From CALFVT01 sp964513675 (lineage in GTDB: Bacteria; Pseudomonadota; Alphaproteobacteria; Caulobacterales; Maricaulaceae), in NCBI GenBank assembly GCA_964513675.1, contig CAZEOD010000022.1, positions 1-38,445 of the forward strand: a stretch of DNA of 38,445 nt, read 5' to 3'. Below, piece by piece: positions 16,665-25,182 of the stretch. The position numbers were made by a program, and so were the translations under genes. Position 1 is the first letter of the stretch, and each line of letters opens with the position of its first letter. The notes under the pieces are model-generated. The model had not been told where the DNA came from. It ran no database searches and saw only the letters and a program-made list of their open reading frames with translations.

Positions 16665-17705
16665 CTATACACCGCTTGATAGAACGCTCTTCCATTTTTT
16701 CAAATTCTCGACCACCATGCCAGAGCCTTTAACAACACATGACAAAGGGTCATCAGCAATCGAGACCGGCAAGCCCGTGCGGTTGCGAAGTTCAACATCA
16801 AGGTTACGCAGCAGCGCGCCGCCCCCCGTTAACATAATCCCGCGCTCAACAATATCGGCGGCCAATTCTGGCGGGGTCGATTCAAGCGCATTTTTAACAG
16901 CCTCAACAATTTGCTCTACAGGCTCGGTCAAGCTCTCGGCAATCATCGCCTCTGTTACGCGGATTTCGCGCGGAACACCGTTCATCAGGTCGCGGCCTTT
17001 GATCTGTACAGTAAGGCCTTCATTATCAGCCGGCATCGTCGCAGAGCCAATTTCCTTTTTCACGCGCTCAGCAGATTTCTCGCCTATGAGAAGATTTGTT
17101 GTTCGGCGAACATATTGGATGATCGCATCATCCATCTTATCACCGCCAACACGAACGGAGCGCGAATAGACAATCCCGTCAAGCGAGAGAACAGCCACCT
17201 CGGTCGTGCCTCCGCCAATATCGACAACCATAGAGCCGGATGGCTCATGAATCGGCAAACCTGCCCCAAGCGCCGCCGCCATAGGTTCCATTATAAGATG
17301 GACACGATTAGCGCCGGCTTGATGGGCGCTTTGATGAATCGCGCGGCGTTCAACAGCCGTCGCGCCGGAGGGCACACAAATCACAACCTCAGGGCTGGCA
17401 AAGCGGTTTCGATTATTCACTTTGCGAATAAAGTGGCCGATCATTTCTTCAGCCACGTCAAAATCTGCAATCACGCCATCTTTCATCGGGCGAATAGCCT
17501 CGATATTATCAGGCGTTCGCCCAAGCATCATGCTCGCTTCTGCGCCGACAGCGTGAACCTCTTTTCGGCCATTCTTAATCGTATATGCGACAACCGACGG
17601 TTCATTGAGGACAACATCTTTGCCCTTCACATAAACCAGCGTGTTCGCGGTTCCTAGATCAATAGCAATGTCCTGCGAGAAAAATCCAAAGCGTGGCCAA
17701 AACAT
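16665..17705 (-). CDS. mreB: Rod shape-determining protein MreB (bacterial actin)
   Basis: A 346-residue actin-like ATPase that forms membrane-bound filaments and guides side-wall synthesis. The nucleotide-binding motifs are clear: phosphate 1 AIDLGTANTLVYV, phosphate 2 VVDIGGGTTEVAV and the adenosine motif LTGGGALLRNLD. The N-terminal MFWPRFGFFS is a plausible amphipathic membrane-binding segment. AAGGAA precedes the ATG by seven bases. It is the first gene of the five-gene operon, and the 180-base leader upstream should contain the operon promoter. Confidence 0.97.
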   Translation of the reverse strand: MFWPRFGFFSQDIAIDLGTANTLVYVKGKDVVLNEPSVVAYTIKNGRKEVHAVGAEASMMLGRTPDNIEAIRPMKDGVIADFDVAEEMIGHFIRKVNNRNRFASPEVVICVPSGATAVERRAIHQSAHQAGANRVHLIMEPMAAALGAGLPIHEPSGSMVVDIGGGTTEVAVLSLDGIVYSRSVRVGGDKMDDAIIQYVRRTTNLLIGEKSAERVKKEIGSATMPADNEGLTVQIKGRDLMNGVPREIRVTEAMIAESLTEPVEQIVEAVKNALESTPPELAADIVERGIMLTGGGALLRNLDVELRNRTGLPVSIADDPLSCVVKGSGMVVENLKKWKSVLSSGV

Positions 17706-17885
17706 GAGGCATTTCCTTAAAAATCGGATGAGCCACCCAATTAAAAAATTTAAAGTTAAATGAAATAAAGTCCGGCCCTTACAGACAAAGACTCACATAT
17801 TCCTATGACTTATTAATGATGTTAGTGGTGCATAAATGCAAGCCTACACGCGAAAAATTACTGTAATTCTATATGATTTTGTCGA
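17706..17885 (-). promoter_or_regulatory. mreB leader and probable promoter region
   Basis: A 180-base AT-rich spacer between the TVP38-like gene and mreB, both on the minus strand. A possible minus 35 (TTGCAT, 17836-17841) and minus 10 (CATTAA, 17813-17818) lie 17 bases apart but match the consensus poorly. The region must serve the mre operon unless transcription continues from upstream. No ORF, repeat or strong hairpin was seen in it. Confidence 0.4.
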
Positions 17886-18593
17886 TTAAACTTTATCCAC
17901 TTTCGGCTGAGCCGTCTTTAACTGCAACTTGCGCCTTATAATCCAAACCAACATAATCAAAAAACACGCTGCGCCCATGAAAAACAAGCTTGCGCCAAGG
18001 CGGTTTTCTTCGCCAAGAACGCCTCGCGCTAAGAGGGCGACAATCAATATTTTCGGAATAATCCCCAAAGCTGTTCCCGCAATGAAAGCAAAATATCGTA
18101 AGCCAGAGGCCCCTGCGAGGACATTAACAACAATAAAGGGGCCGGTGGGGACAAAGCGCACAGCAAAGCTCGCAAGGAAACCATTCGCTCTAAGACGGTC
18201 AATAAACTGCGCGAGGCGGCCTTTGGCGGTTAAAGCTTTTTCAAGACGGTTTTGCCCAAACCAGCGGCCAAAGGCAAAATTTATACTTCCAGATATAAGC
18301 GTTGATATCCATGACAAAACGCCGCCGTGAACAGGCCCAAACACAGCAATTACCCCCGCGAAAAGCGCCCATTGCGGCAAGCCTAAAAAAGAGCCGCCGA
18401 TAAAACTTGCAATAATAATGAGGATAGAAAACTCTGACTGCCGGAAGCTTTCAAACCACATATCAAAATCAGAAACCGGCAGATCAAAAGCCTCCCGCGC
18501 AATCAACAGACCTATGATTAAACCTATAAAAGGCCCGAAGCTCAGCGCCGCAGCCGTCCATCTATGAGATTTATTTTCGCGCTGTGAGGGCAT
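17886..18593 (-). CDS. TVP38/TMEM64 (VTT domain, DedA-like) membrane protein
   Basis: A 235-residue inner-membrane protein of the TVP38/TMEM64 family. The VTT-domain pattern is visible from about residue 55: FIGGSFLGLPQWALFAGVIA followed by a Gly-rich segment and FAFGRWFGQ, then a second conserved block FVPTGPFIVVNVLAGASGL. Relatives are implicated in lipid flipping across membranes and in envelope homeostasis. The ATG at 18593 is preferred over an in-frame TTG at 18602, though neither has a strong ribosome site. It stands alone between mreB and miaA. A link to the nearby cell-wall operon is possible but unproven. Confidence 0.85.
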   Translation of the reverse strand: MPSQRENKSHRWTAAALSFGPFIGLIIGLLIAREAFDLPVSDFDMWFESFRQSEFSILIIIASFIGGSFLGLPQWALFAGVIAVFGPVHGGVLSWISTLISGSINFAFGRWFGQNRLEKALTAKGRLAQFIDRLRANGFLASFAVRFVPTGPFIVVNVLAGASGLRYFAFIAGTALGIIPKILIVALLARGVLGEENRLGASLFFMGAACFLIMLVWIIRRKLQLKTAQPKVDKV

Positions 18594-18695
18594 GTCTCGC
18601 AATCCAATTATATTGCAAGCCTAACACAGCTCCTAACGGAGCTAAACCGGTAAAGCCAGCTATGGTCGATGATATAATGCCCCTCACTTACCCCC

Positions 18696-18726
18696 AAAGA
18701 AAAAGGCGCCCTTAAAAAAGGACGCC
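18696..18726 (-). terminator. Rho-independent terminator after miaA
   Basis: On the minus strand, GGCGTCCTT-TTTT-AAGGGCGCC forms a nine-base stem with one mismatch and a four-base loop, followed by TTTTTCTTT. It lies about 77 bases after the miaA stop and in the correct orientation to end the miaA transcript before the TVP38-like gene. Confidence 0.72.
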
Positions 18727-18754
18727 ATACCAATACGGTAAGTTTGCGCATGAC

Positions 18755-18772
18755 TACTTTCATAAGAAAGTA
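18755..18772. repeat. Short perfect inverted repeat between miaA and its terminator
   Basis: TACTTTC-ATAA-GAAAGTA is a perfect seven-base inverted repeat with a four-base loop, about 30 bases after the miaA stop codon. It is AT-rich with no T tract after it on the miaA strand, so it is probably a minor mRNA 3' structure or chance. Confidence 0.4.
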
Positions 18773-18802
18773 TATTTTGAGTAATCACAAATTCGTGAGC
18801 TG

Positions 18803-19705
18803 TCAATCAAAATTGATATATTTACCTAATTTTTGTAAGGCTTGAGAGCTCAAACGATCATTCCATGCCCAATTATGGGCGTATTTTCGAAAAAATGTCT
18901 TTTGCCGCTTGGCAAAGCGGCGCGTATCTCTCTGGCATAAGTTTATCCATGCGCTATTATCCGCACCCTCCAACTGCCGCACGCCAATCGCTTTCATCAC
19001 GGGGAGGTCATATGGAAGTCCCCGCGCGCGAAGACGCTCAACCTCGGCGAACCCCCCATTATCAACCATTGTCAAAAACCGGTCATTAATCCGGCGGTAA
19101 AGCTCGCCCCTTGGGGGATCAAGCATAATGCCGCGCCAAAACCCGCTCGGAATAATAGGCCGCGTCTTAGACTGCCAAAAACTAAGCGGCTGACCGGAAT
19201 GTTCATACACACTTAAAATACGGAGTAATCTTTGCGGGTCTTCGCCCAAAAGCCGCCCTGCCGCGCGCGGGTCGACCTCCACAGCTTTTGCCGCCAAGGC
19301 CGGATAACCCTCATCGGCTAGACGCTGCTTCAGCCTCTCTATAACAGAAGGCGGGACATCAGGAATATCGGCCAATCCATCGGTCAGGGCTTTGAAATAA
19401 AGCCCGGTTCCGCCGACACAGATTGGATATTTGCCGCGCGCCAAACAGTCGAGAATAACCGGCACAGCCTCGCGCAGCCATGCCCCCACGGAATAACGAA
19501 CGCTGCCGTCAACATGGCCAAACAGATGATGCGGAACCCCCTCCATCTCCGCCTCACTTGGGCGCGCGGAGATTACCCGCAAATCCTTATAGACTTGCAT
19601 GGAATCGGCATTTATGACCTCCCCATCAAGATGATGCGCAAGACGCACTGCCAAAGCAGATTTACCGCTCGCGGTAGGGCCTGCGATCATAACGACTGGT
19701 TTCAT
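18803..19705 (-). CDS. miaA: tRNA dimethylallyltransferase MiaA
   Basis: A 300-residue enzyme that transfers a dimethylallyl group to A37 of tRNAs reading UNN codons. The N-terminal P-loop GPTASGKSA is followed by EVINADSMQVYKDL, which holds the catalytic Asp, and by PHHLFG and the VGGTGLY block. The C-terminal region contains RDTRRFAKRQKTFFRK, typical of the family's RNA-binding end. Length is normal. It diverges from serB with only 19 bases between the starts. Confidence 0.95.
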   Translation of the reverse strand: MKPVVMIAGPTASGKSALAVRLAHHLDGEVINADSMQVYKDLRVISARPSEAEMEGVPHHLFGHVDGSVRYSVGAWLREAVPVILDCLARGKYPICVGGTGLYFKALTDGLADIPDVPPSVIERLKQRLADEGYPALAAKAVEVDPRAAGRLLGEDPQRLLRILSVYEHSGQPLSFWQSKTRPIIPSGFWRGIMLDPPRGELYRRINDRFLTMVDNGGFAEVERLRARGLPYDLPVMKAIGVRQLEGADNSAWINLCQRDTRRFAKRQKTFFRKYAHNWAWNDRLSSQALQKLGKYINFD

Positions 19706-19724
19706 AAAGGTTATCCTAAATAAT

Positions 19725-20615
19725 ATGTCCGCCCCTATAAACTACGCCCTCACTTTTGTCCTGCCCAAAGCCGATAAAGCGCAAATGGAAAATATTGCCC
19801 GCTTGCTGGATTTATCCAATGCCAAAACACTATCGCGCCATAAAGCCTTTGAGTTTCACATCTCTGAAACTACGGCGGGCACTATCAAAGCCGCGCTTAA
19901 TGATGATCTTGAGGCGCATGAAATCAAGGTTGATTTCTGCCTTCAACCGCTGGAAAATCGCCGGAAATCTCTTTTAATCTGCGACATGGATTCAACCTTA
20001 ATCGGCCAAGAATGTATTGACGAACTGGCGGACTATGCGGGCGTTAAAGACCGCGTTAGCGCGATTACCGAACGCGCCATGCGCGGAGAAATCGACTTTG
20101 ACGGCGCGTTAAATGAGCGTGTTGGCTTGCTGAAAGACTTGCCCCTCAACATATTACAAGCCTGTTTTGACAGCCGTATTCACCTAAATAAAGGCGCTAA
20201 AATTTTAGCGCAAACCATGCGCCTCCACGGCGCGAAGACCGTGATTGTATCCGGCGGATTCACTTTCTTCACCGCGCGCGTTGCACAGGCCGCAGGGTTT
20301 GAGCATCACCACGCCAACAGCCTCTTGGAAGACGGCGATAAATTATCCGGCAAAGTAGGCCTGCCTATCTTGGGGCGTCAGGCCAAAAAAGACCGCCTTG
20401 AACATTACAGCGCGCCTTTGGGCGGGCCACAAAATGCGATCGCTATTGGAGACGGCGCAAATGATTTAGCTATGATTCAAGCCGCAGGACTTGGCATTGC
20501 ATATTACGCCAAACCCGCCGTTGCCGCAGCGGCCCATTGCCAAATCCGATATACAGACCTAACAAGCGCGCTTTATTTTCAGGGCTTTAAAGCGGATGAA
20601 TTTGCGGCAGGCTAA
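19725..20615 (+). CDS. serB: Phosphoserine phosphatase SerB
   Basis: A 296-residue HAD-superfamily phosphatase that completes serine biosynthesis by hydrolysing phosphoserine. The catalytic DMDST motif is at residues 87-91 (nucleophile D87, acid/base D89), followed by GQECIDELA. Motif II is the Ser in IVSGGFTFF, and motif IV is GDGANDLAM (D243). The first 80 residues form a small ACT-like domain, as is usual in alphaproteobacterial SerB. Its TAA stop overlaps by two bases the TAG stop of the convergent Do protease gene. Confidence 0.94.
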   Translation: MSAPINYALTFVLPKADKAQMENIARLLDLSNAKTLSRHKAFEFHISETTAGTIKAALNDDLEAHEIKVDFCLQPLENRRKSLLICDMDSTLIGQECIDELADYAGVKDRVSAITERAMRGEIDFDGALNERVGLLKDLPLNILQACFDSRIHLNKGAKILAQTMRLHGAKTVIVSGGFTFFTARVAQAAGFEHHHANSLLEDGDKLSGKVGLPILGRQAKKDRLEHYSAPLGGPQNAIAIGDGANDLAMIQAAGLGIAYYAKPAVAAAAHCQIRYTDLTSALYFQGFKADEFAAG

Positions 20616-22066
20616 AAGCGAATACCGTAAAACAGGTAATTTCCGCGGCGCAGAACCTGCACCATAGACGCGCTATCTGCCTCACTCGAAGCCGCAATCA
20701 TGGCTTCAAGCTCTTTCGTCGTCTCAACCGTTTCAAAATCGACTTCTTGAATGATATCCCCGGATTGTAGCTTCCCGTAAGCCGCGCTACGTTTATTAAC
20801 GCGGGTCACACGAACGCCTGTGACCTCTGATTTAATACGGTGTTTTTCGCGAACTTCATCCGAGAGGGCTTCAACTGAAATCCCATTTATAACACGGTCA
20901 GCCGTATTTTCAGCCTGCTCCTCGGCTTCACGCTTTTCAAGATTATGTTTTTCTTCAAGGCGGTCGACCGTGGCCGTTAAAGTTTTCCGCTTGCGCTTGC
21001 GAACAATGTCAATTTCAACATCTTTGCCAATCTCTTTACCAGCAATAATACGGTAAATAGATTTCGGCTCTATGATCTCTTCGCCGTCAACCGCTATGAT
21101 AAGATCACCGCGCTTTAATCCGGCCTCTTTTGCCGGTGTATCATCAACAACGCCGCTAATTATTGCGCCCATAGGCTTATCCAGCCCATAGCTTTCCGCC
21201 AAGTCGGCAGTTAGCTTTTTTGGACTAACCCGCACACCCAATCGGCTGCGGCGCGTTTCGCCATATTCAATGAGCTGATTCACCACGCCTGATGCTAAAT
21301 CCGCGGAAACAGAAAAACTGATCCCGACGCTGCCCCCGGTCGGGGAGATAATAGCCGTATTCACGCCAATGACATCCCCCGCCATATTAAACAGCGGGCC
21401 GCCGGAATTACCTTTATTAATCGCAACATCCGTTTGAATAAAATCATCATAGGAGCCTTGATTAATATTGCGGTTTCGCGCCGAGATAATACCGGCTGTG
21501 ACCGTTCCCCCATATCCAAACGGATTGCCGATCGCCATAACCCAATCCCCAACATCTGAGTCGTCAGAATCGCCAAAGCTAACGTGGGGAATATAATCAG
21601 GCGCTTCAAATTTAAGTACAGCAATATCCGTAGACGGGTCAGTGCCAACTAATTTCGCTTCGAAAACATCGCCATTTGGAAAGGCGACCTCAATATAATC
21701 AGAGCCTTCGATAACATGGTTATTGGTGACGATATGGCCGTCCGCATCAATCACAAATCCTGAACCGAGTGATTTGGACACCCGCTCCCCTTCGGAGCGG
21801 CGACCGCCAAAGAAATCATTAAAGCGCTCTAGCGGAGACCCCTCAGGAAATTTCGCAACCTCGTCTTTAAGCTCAATCGTTTGCGCCGTCGATATATTCA
21901 CGACAGACGGGCTCAGCCGAGCCGCAAGCTCTGAAAATCCGTCAGGTACGCCCCGTTGCGGCAGCTGCAAGTCTACACGCTCCGCAGCTTCGGCGCGGGG
22001 TGACGGTGCGCTGTATATAGCTGTTGAAAGTAAAAGCGCGATTGAAAAAAGGCGAAAATTTATCAT
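20612..22066 (-). CDS. degP: Do/DegP family periplasmic serine protease
   Basis: A 484-residue trypsin-like protease/chaperone of the HtrA family. An N-terminal signal peptide ends near residue 27 (SPRAEA). The catalytic triad is His117 (TNNHVIEG), Asp147 (STDIAVL) and Ser221 (GNSGGP). Two PDZ domains follow, at about 280-370 and 400-484; the first contains GDLIIAVDGEEI. It degrades or refolds damaged envelope proteins. The ATG at 22066 is preferred because it begins a normal signal peptide; a TTG lies six bases upstream. It follows hflK-hflC-DUF2065 on the same strand after a 80-base spacer that contains an inverted repeat. Confidence 0.93.
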   Translation of the reverse strand: MINFRLFSIALLLSTAIYSAPSPRAEAAERVDLQLPQRGVPDGFSELAARLSPSVVNISTAQTIELKDEVAKFPEGSPLERFNDFFGGRRSEGERVSKSLGSGFVIDADGHIVTNNHVIEGSDYIEVAFPNGDVFEAKLVGTDPSTDIAVLKFEAPDYIPHVSFGDSDDSDVGDWVMAIGNPFGYGGTVTAGIISARNRNINQGSYDDFIQTDVAINKGNSGGPLFNMAGDVIGVNTAIISPTGGSVGISFSVSADLASGVVNQLIEYGETRRSRLGVRVSPKKLTADLAESYGLDKPMGAIISGVVDDTPAKEAGLKRGDLIIAVDGEEIIEPKSIYRIIAGKEIGKDVEIDIVRKRKRKTLTATVDRLEEKHNLEKREAEEQAENTADRVINGISVEALSDEVREKHRIKSEVTGVRVTRVNKRSAAYGKLQSGDIIQEVDFETVETTKELEAMIAASSEADSASMVQVLRRGNYLFYGIRF

Positions 22067-22094
22067 AGCCAACCTGTATCAGAGTTCTTCGTAA

Positions 22095-22136
22095 AACCAA
22101 GGTCACATTACTGTTAGGGCGAATTAAACCTTGGTT
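22095..22136. repeat. Inverted repeat in the degP leader
   Basis: AACCAAGGT at 22095-22103 and ACCTTGGTT at 22128-22136 are perfect nine-base arms around a 24-base spacer. It lies 29 to 70 bases before the degP ATG, a position suited to an operator or a leader RNA structure. Confidence 0.6.
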
Positions 22137-22146
22137 ACTATAGCCC

Positions 22147-22353
22147 CTAAGCGCCCATAAATTTTACCGCAGCGGCAATCATAGCAACGCCAATGGCGAC
22201 ATTTACAAGGCCAAAAATATGAAGATCACGATCTCCGCCTTGAAACACCATTTGGTAAGCCCGCCGAATTTGACGCGGAAAAATAGCCCAAGCCGCGCCT
22301 TCGACGAGGAAAGCGCCGCCTAAAGCTATGAATAAGACCGCAGCGAAACTCAT
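22147..22353 (-). CDS. DUF2065 family small membrane protein
   Basis: A 68-residue protein with two hydrophobic segments (about residues 3-22 and 47-66) around a basic loop with FPRQIRRAYQ. It matches the DUF2065 family, which in many proteobacteria sits next to hflC and a Do protease. Function unknown; location suggests a link to HflKC membrane-protein quality control. It lies 36 bases after hflC and 80 bases before the protease start, in a same-strand run. Confidence 0.85.
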   Translation of the reverse strand: MSFAAVLFIALGGAFLVEGAAWAIFPRQIRRAYQMVFQGGDRDLHIFGLVNVAIGVAMIAAAVKFMGA

Positions 22354-22381
22354 GCTATCGCCTTCATCACCCGCAAGCGAG

Positions 22382-22398
22382 CGCCGGTATTACCGGCG
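22382..22398 (-). other. GC-rich hairpin across the hflC stop codon
   Basis: On the minus strand CGCCGGT-AAT-ACCGGCG is a perfect seven-base stem with a three-base loop. The hflC TAA stop lies within it. No T tract follows, so it is not a typical terminator; it may stabilise the hflC 3' end or affect ribosome access to the DUF2065 gene 30 bases later. Confidence 0.5.
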
Positions 22399-23286
22399 AC
22401 CACCCGGCCCGCGTTGATTATCAAGATATCCGAGGAAATCAGAATCAGGCGACAAGACGTAAGTTGAGCCCTGACCCAACCCTTTTTTATAGGCTTCCAT
22501 GCGGCGGTAAAACGCAAAGAACTCAGGGTCTTTTTTAAAGGCTTCCGCGAAAATCCGGTTCTTTTCTTTATCACCCTCACCGCGAATAATCTCAGCTTGT
22601 TTCTGCGCCTCGGCTTTGATGATGATGGCATCTTTTTCGGCTGTCGCCGTAATTTCTTGCGCACGCTCATCACCCTCGGCGCGAATACCAGAGGCTTCTT
22701 GTTGACGCTGCGTAACCATACGCTCAAAGACACGCTCGGCATTCTCTTGCGGCAAGTCAGCGCGTTTAATTCGCACATCAATGATTTCGACACCCAAAGT
22801 TTGATTCTTCGCAACATTATTGGCAACTGTTTGGATTTCAGCCATCAGCTCCGCACGGCGGCCAGAAATAATCTCTGGCGAATCTACACGGCCCAAAACA
22901 TCTCGCAAGGTTGAATCCATAATAGATTGAAGCTTTTGCTGTGCACCTAGCTCATTTTGGAGGGCTTCATAAAACGTAATCGCATCCGAAATTCTATAGC
23001 GTACAAAGGCATCAACAACGAGGCGTTCTTGATCCGATGCCAAAAGCTCAACTGGCTTGAGGTCAATCTCAAGATTACGGCGATCAATTGTCACCACAGT
23101 CTCATAAGGCATTTTAAGCTTAAGTCCGGCATCCGCATCAGCGCCCCACGGATTTTCCACGCGTTTCGCCTCACCAAATTGAAGCACTAAAGCCTGTTCC
23201 CACTGACGCACAGTATGGGTACATGTAATGACGACAATAAAGGCAATCCCAAGCAGGACGATTCCTAATAAACTTTTATTTTGCAT
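22390..23286 (-). CDS. hflC: HflC, SPFH protein of the FtsH-modulating HflKC complex
   Basis: A 298-residue inner-membrane protein with one N-terminal anchor (about residues 7-26), an SPFH/band 7 domain and a long Ala/Glu/Lys-rich helical region (about 180-260) ending in a Gly/Arg-rich tail. With HflK it forms a cage around the FtsH protease and limits its activity on membrane proteins. The ATG overlaps the hflK stop in a TAATG junction. Confidence 0.94.
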   Translation of the reverse strand: MQNKSLLGIVLLGIAFIVVITCTHTVRQWEQALVLQFGEAKRVENPWGADADAGLKLKMPYETVVTIDRRNLEIDLKPVELLASDQERLVVDAFVRYRISDAITFYEALQNELGAQQKLQSIMDSTLRDVLGRVDSPEIISGRRAELMAEIQTVANNVAKNQTLGVEIIDVRIKRADLPQENAERVFERMVTQRQQEASGIRAEGDERAQEITATAEKDAIIIKAEAQKQAEIIRGEGDKEKNRIFAEAFKKDPEFFAFYRRMEAYKKGLGQGSTYVLSPDSDFLGYLDNQRGPGGRR

Positions 23287-24404
23287 TATTTGGCTCCCCC
23301 TGCGGCTCTTTTGCCCAGTTGATCGAGCGGCAAATATGGCACTACGCCTGACCCTGCATCACTATCCAAGATGATTTTCTCGGCAGGGGCATAAACCTGC
23401 TCAATCGTTTCAAGATATATACGTTCTCGGGTCACGCGCGGCGCGGCGAGATATTCCTCAAGAATAAGCGTAAAGCGCTGCGCTTCACCTTCGGCCTCCG
23501 CAATCACGCGGCCTTTATAGGCTTCAGCATTTTGGATAATCTGCGCAGCTTCACCGCGCGCAACCGGAACAATATTATTCTGCTTGGCGGTGGCTTGGTT
23601 GACTTTTGTCTCGGCATCCTGCGCGGCGTTCACGACATCGCGGAAAGATTCAACAACGGCGCCGGGCGGATCCGCTTTTTGCAGCTGGACTTCAACAACT
23701 TCAACGCCGGCACTATATTCGTTTAATGTGTCTTGCATCAGATCACGAACCGCCAGTGTAATATCCAAACGGCCTGTTGTGATAATTTCTTCGAGTTGAT
23801 TTTTACCAATCACTTCGCGCATTGCACTCTCTGCTACGGCGCGAACCGCGACAGGGGTTTCGTCGACTTCGAAGATGAAATTTTTCAGATCAGAAATACG
23901 CCATAAAACGGTGAAATTTATATCAACAATATTCTCATCCCCCGTCAGCATAAGACTCGTACGCGAGTTACCACCGATATCCGTCTTGTTAACAACCTTT
24001 GTTTCCTGCTTAATCACAGTCTCAATCGGTGTTGGCCATTTGAAGTTAAGCCCCGGAGCGGCTGTCCGCTTATATTCACCCAGACGCAGCACAAGGGCTT
24101 CTTCCGTTTGGTCAACAGTATAGATCGACGATAAAATAAGCGCTATAGCGCCGACGCCGACAATCATCCCTAGCGGGCCAAATTTATTGAACGGGTTATT
24201 ATCACCGCCGCGTCCACCGCCGCCGCGCGGGCCGCCATTACGAACACGGTTAGTAAAACCTTGAATCACATTTTCCAGATCCGGCGAGCTATCACCGGGT
24301 TTCGGGCGGCTTCGGTCTGGCCGGCCGCCATTAGTCCCCCAAGGACTTTTCCCGCCTCCGGGTTTTTTAGGGCCTTGGCCCCATGGGCTTTTATTCTCAG
24401 CCAT
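23286..24404 (-). CDS. hflK: HflK, SPFH protein of the FtsH-modulating HflKC complex
   Basis: A 372-residue partner of HflC. The N-terminal 75 residues are a Gly/Pro/Arg-rich cytoplasmic tail with repeated SPWG motifs, typical of HflK. One membrane segment (about 78-96) is followed by an SPFH domain and a helical C-terminal region. GGAG lies five bases before the ATG at 24404. It is the first gene of the hflK-hflC-DUF2065-degP run. Confidence 0.94.
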   Translation of the reverse strand: MAENKSPWGQGPKKPGGGKSPWGTNGGRPDRSRPKPGDSSPDLENVIQGFTNRVRNGGPRGGGGRGGDNNPFNKFGPLGMIVGVGAIALILSSIYTVDQTEEALVLRLGEYKRTAAPGLNFKWPTPIETVIKQETKVVNKTDIGGNSRTSLMLTGDENIVDINFTVLWRISDLKNFIFEVDETPVAVRAVAESAMREVIGKNQLEEIITTGRLDITLAVRDLMQDTLNEYSAGVEVVEVQLQKADPPGAVVESFRDVVNAAQDAETKVNQATAKQNNIVPVARGEAAQIIQNAEAYKGRVIAEAEGEAQRFTLILEEYLAAPRVTRERIYLETIEQVYAPAEKIILDSDAGSGVVPYLPLDQLGKRAAGGAK

Positions 24405-24562
24405 TTCATCTCCAAAATAATATTACTTTCTATGTGGCGATTAAATGCGCTGATATCAAGGCAAGACAGAGAGAAATATATCATTTTTTGACGGAATAAA
24501 GCGGCCTTATATAAAAAAACAAATGGCAGAAACGATACGCCTATCCGGCCCGCATTTAATCT

Positions 24563-24592
24563 AAATTATTCACAGCCGTAAATTTCTGTCAA
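24563..24592 (-). promoter_or_regulatory. Possible sigma-70-type promoter for hflK
   Basis: On the minus strand a perfect minus 35 TTGACA (24587-24592) is followed 18 bases later by TAATTT (24563-24568), a weak minus 10. It points toward hflK, about 160 bases from its start. Spacer length and minus 10 are imperfect. Confidence 0.35.
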
Positions 24593-24610
24593 TGCGGCTA
24601 AACCGCCGCA
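24593..24610 (-). terminator. Hairpin after folA, weak terminator candidate
   Basis: The minus strand reads TGCGGC-GGTTTA-GCCGCA, a perfect six-base stem ten bases after the folA stop. It is followed by TTGACAG rather than a T tract, so termination is uncertain; the TTGACA is part of the candidate hflK promoter. Confidence 0.35.
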
Positions 24611-24620
24611 GGACTGGCAC

Positions 24621-25139
24621 TTAACGCCGCCGATCATATATTTTGACCACGGCGGGAAAATCATCTTTCGCGCTTGCGTCCAGATTAATTTCGCGCGTAA
24701 TTTTCCAGTCAAAATCTGATAAGACAGGAAAATGCGCATCGCCTTCGATCATCACATCGACGTCAGTAACGTAACAGCGATCACAAAAAGGCAGCAGCGC
24801 CGCATATAGCTTTGCGCCGCCAATCAGCATGACTTCATCTCCGCCGGACAGCCCCGCTAATTCATATCCGCGCCCAACAAGGGCCTTTAACGAGGTAAAC
24901 ACCTCCCCTTTTTTTGCCTCATAATCTGCATTGCGTGTCAAAATAAGGTTGGGACGCCCCGGCAAAGGAAAGGGCAAGCTCTCCCATGTCACTCGGCCCA
25001 TTAAAACAGGTTTTCCAAGAGTCGTTTTTTTGAAAAATTTCAGATCACTCGGTATGCGCCACGGCAAGTCACCATCCACGCCAATGACGCCGTTTCGCGA
25101 GCGCGCAACAATAAGCGATAGTTTAGGATTCGTCGTCAT
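24621..25139 (-). CDS. folA: Dihydrofolate reductase
   Basis: A 172-residue dihydrofolate reductase that reduces dihydrofolate to tetrahydrofolate with NADPH. The start LIVARSRNGVIGVDGDLPWRI has the conserved Trp of the Met20 loop followed by SDLKFFK; PVLMGRVTWESLP and LPGRPNLILTR follow. Length is normal. It diverges from the VUT transporter gene with 43 bases between starts. In many alphaproteobacteria folA follows thyA; no thyA is present here. Confidence 0.95.
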   Translation of the reverse strand: MTTNPKLSLIVARSRNGVIGVDGDLPWRIPSDLKFFKKTTLGKPVLMGRVTWESLPFPLPGRPNLILTRNADYEAKKGEVFTSLKALVGRGYELAGLSGGDEVMLIGGAKLYAALLPFCDRCYVTDVDVMIEGDAHFPVLSDFDWKITREINLDASAKDDFPAVVKIYDRRR

Positions 25140-25182
25140 GGTTTTGGGTTACACGGAAGATCGAATAAGGTATAGAGACAAT

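Noticed and set aside
16911..17657. 248-residue plus-strand ORF opposite mreB
   Set aside because: Antisense shadow of the highly conserved mreB coding sequence, with basic, Arg/His/Asn-rich composition and no motif.
17860..17885. Terminator after the TVP38-like gene (AATTA-CAG-TAATT then T tract)
   Set aside because: The stem is five AT pairs only, too weak to call.
22350..22826. 158-residue ORF overlapping hflC on the same strand
   Set aside because: It is a shifted frame of hflC, extremely rich in Lys and Arg, with no family resemblance; HflC is clearly the coding frame.
24405..24480. Heat-shock (sigma-32) promoter before hflK
   Set aside because: A CTTGAT is present but the spacing and the downstream element do not fit the known consensus.
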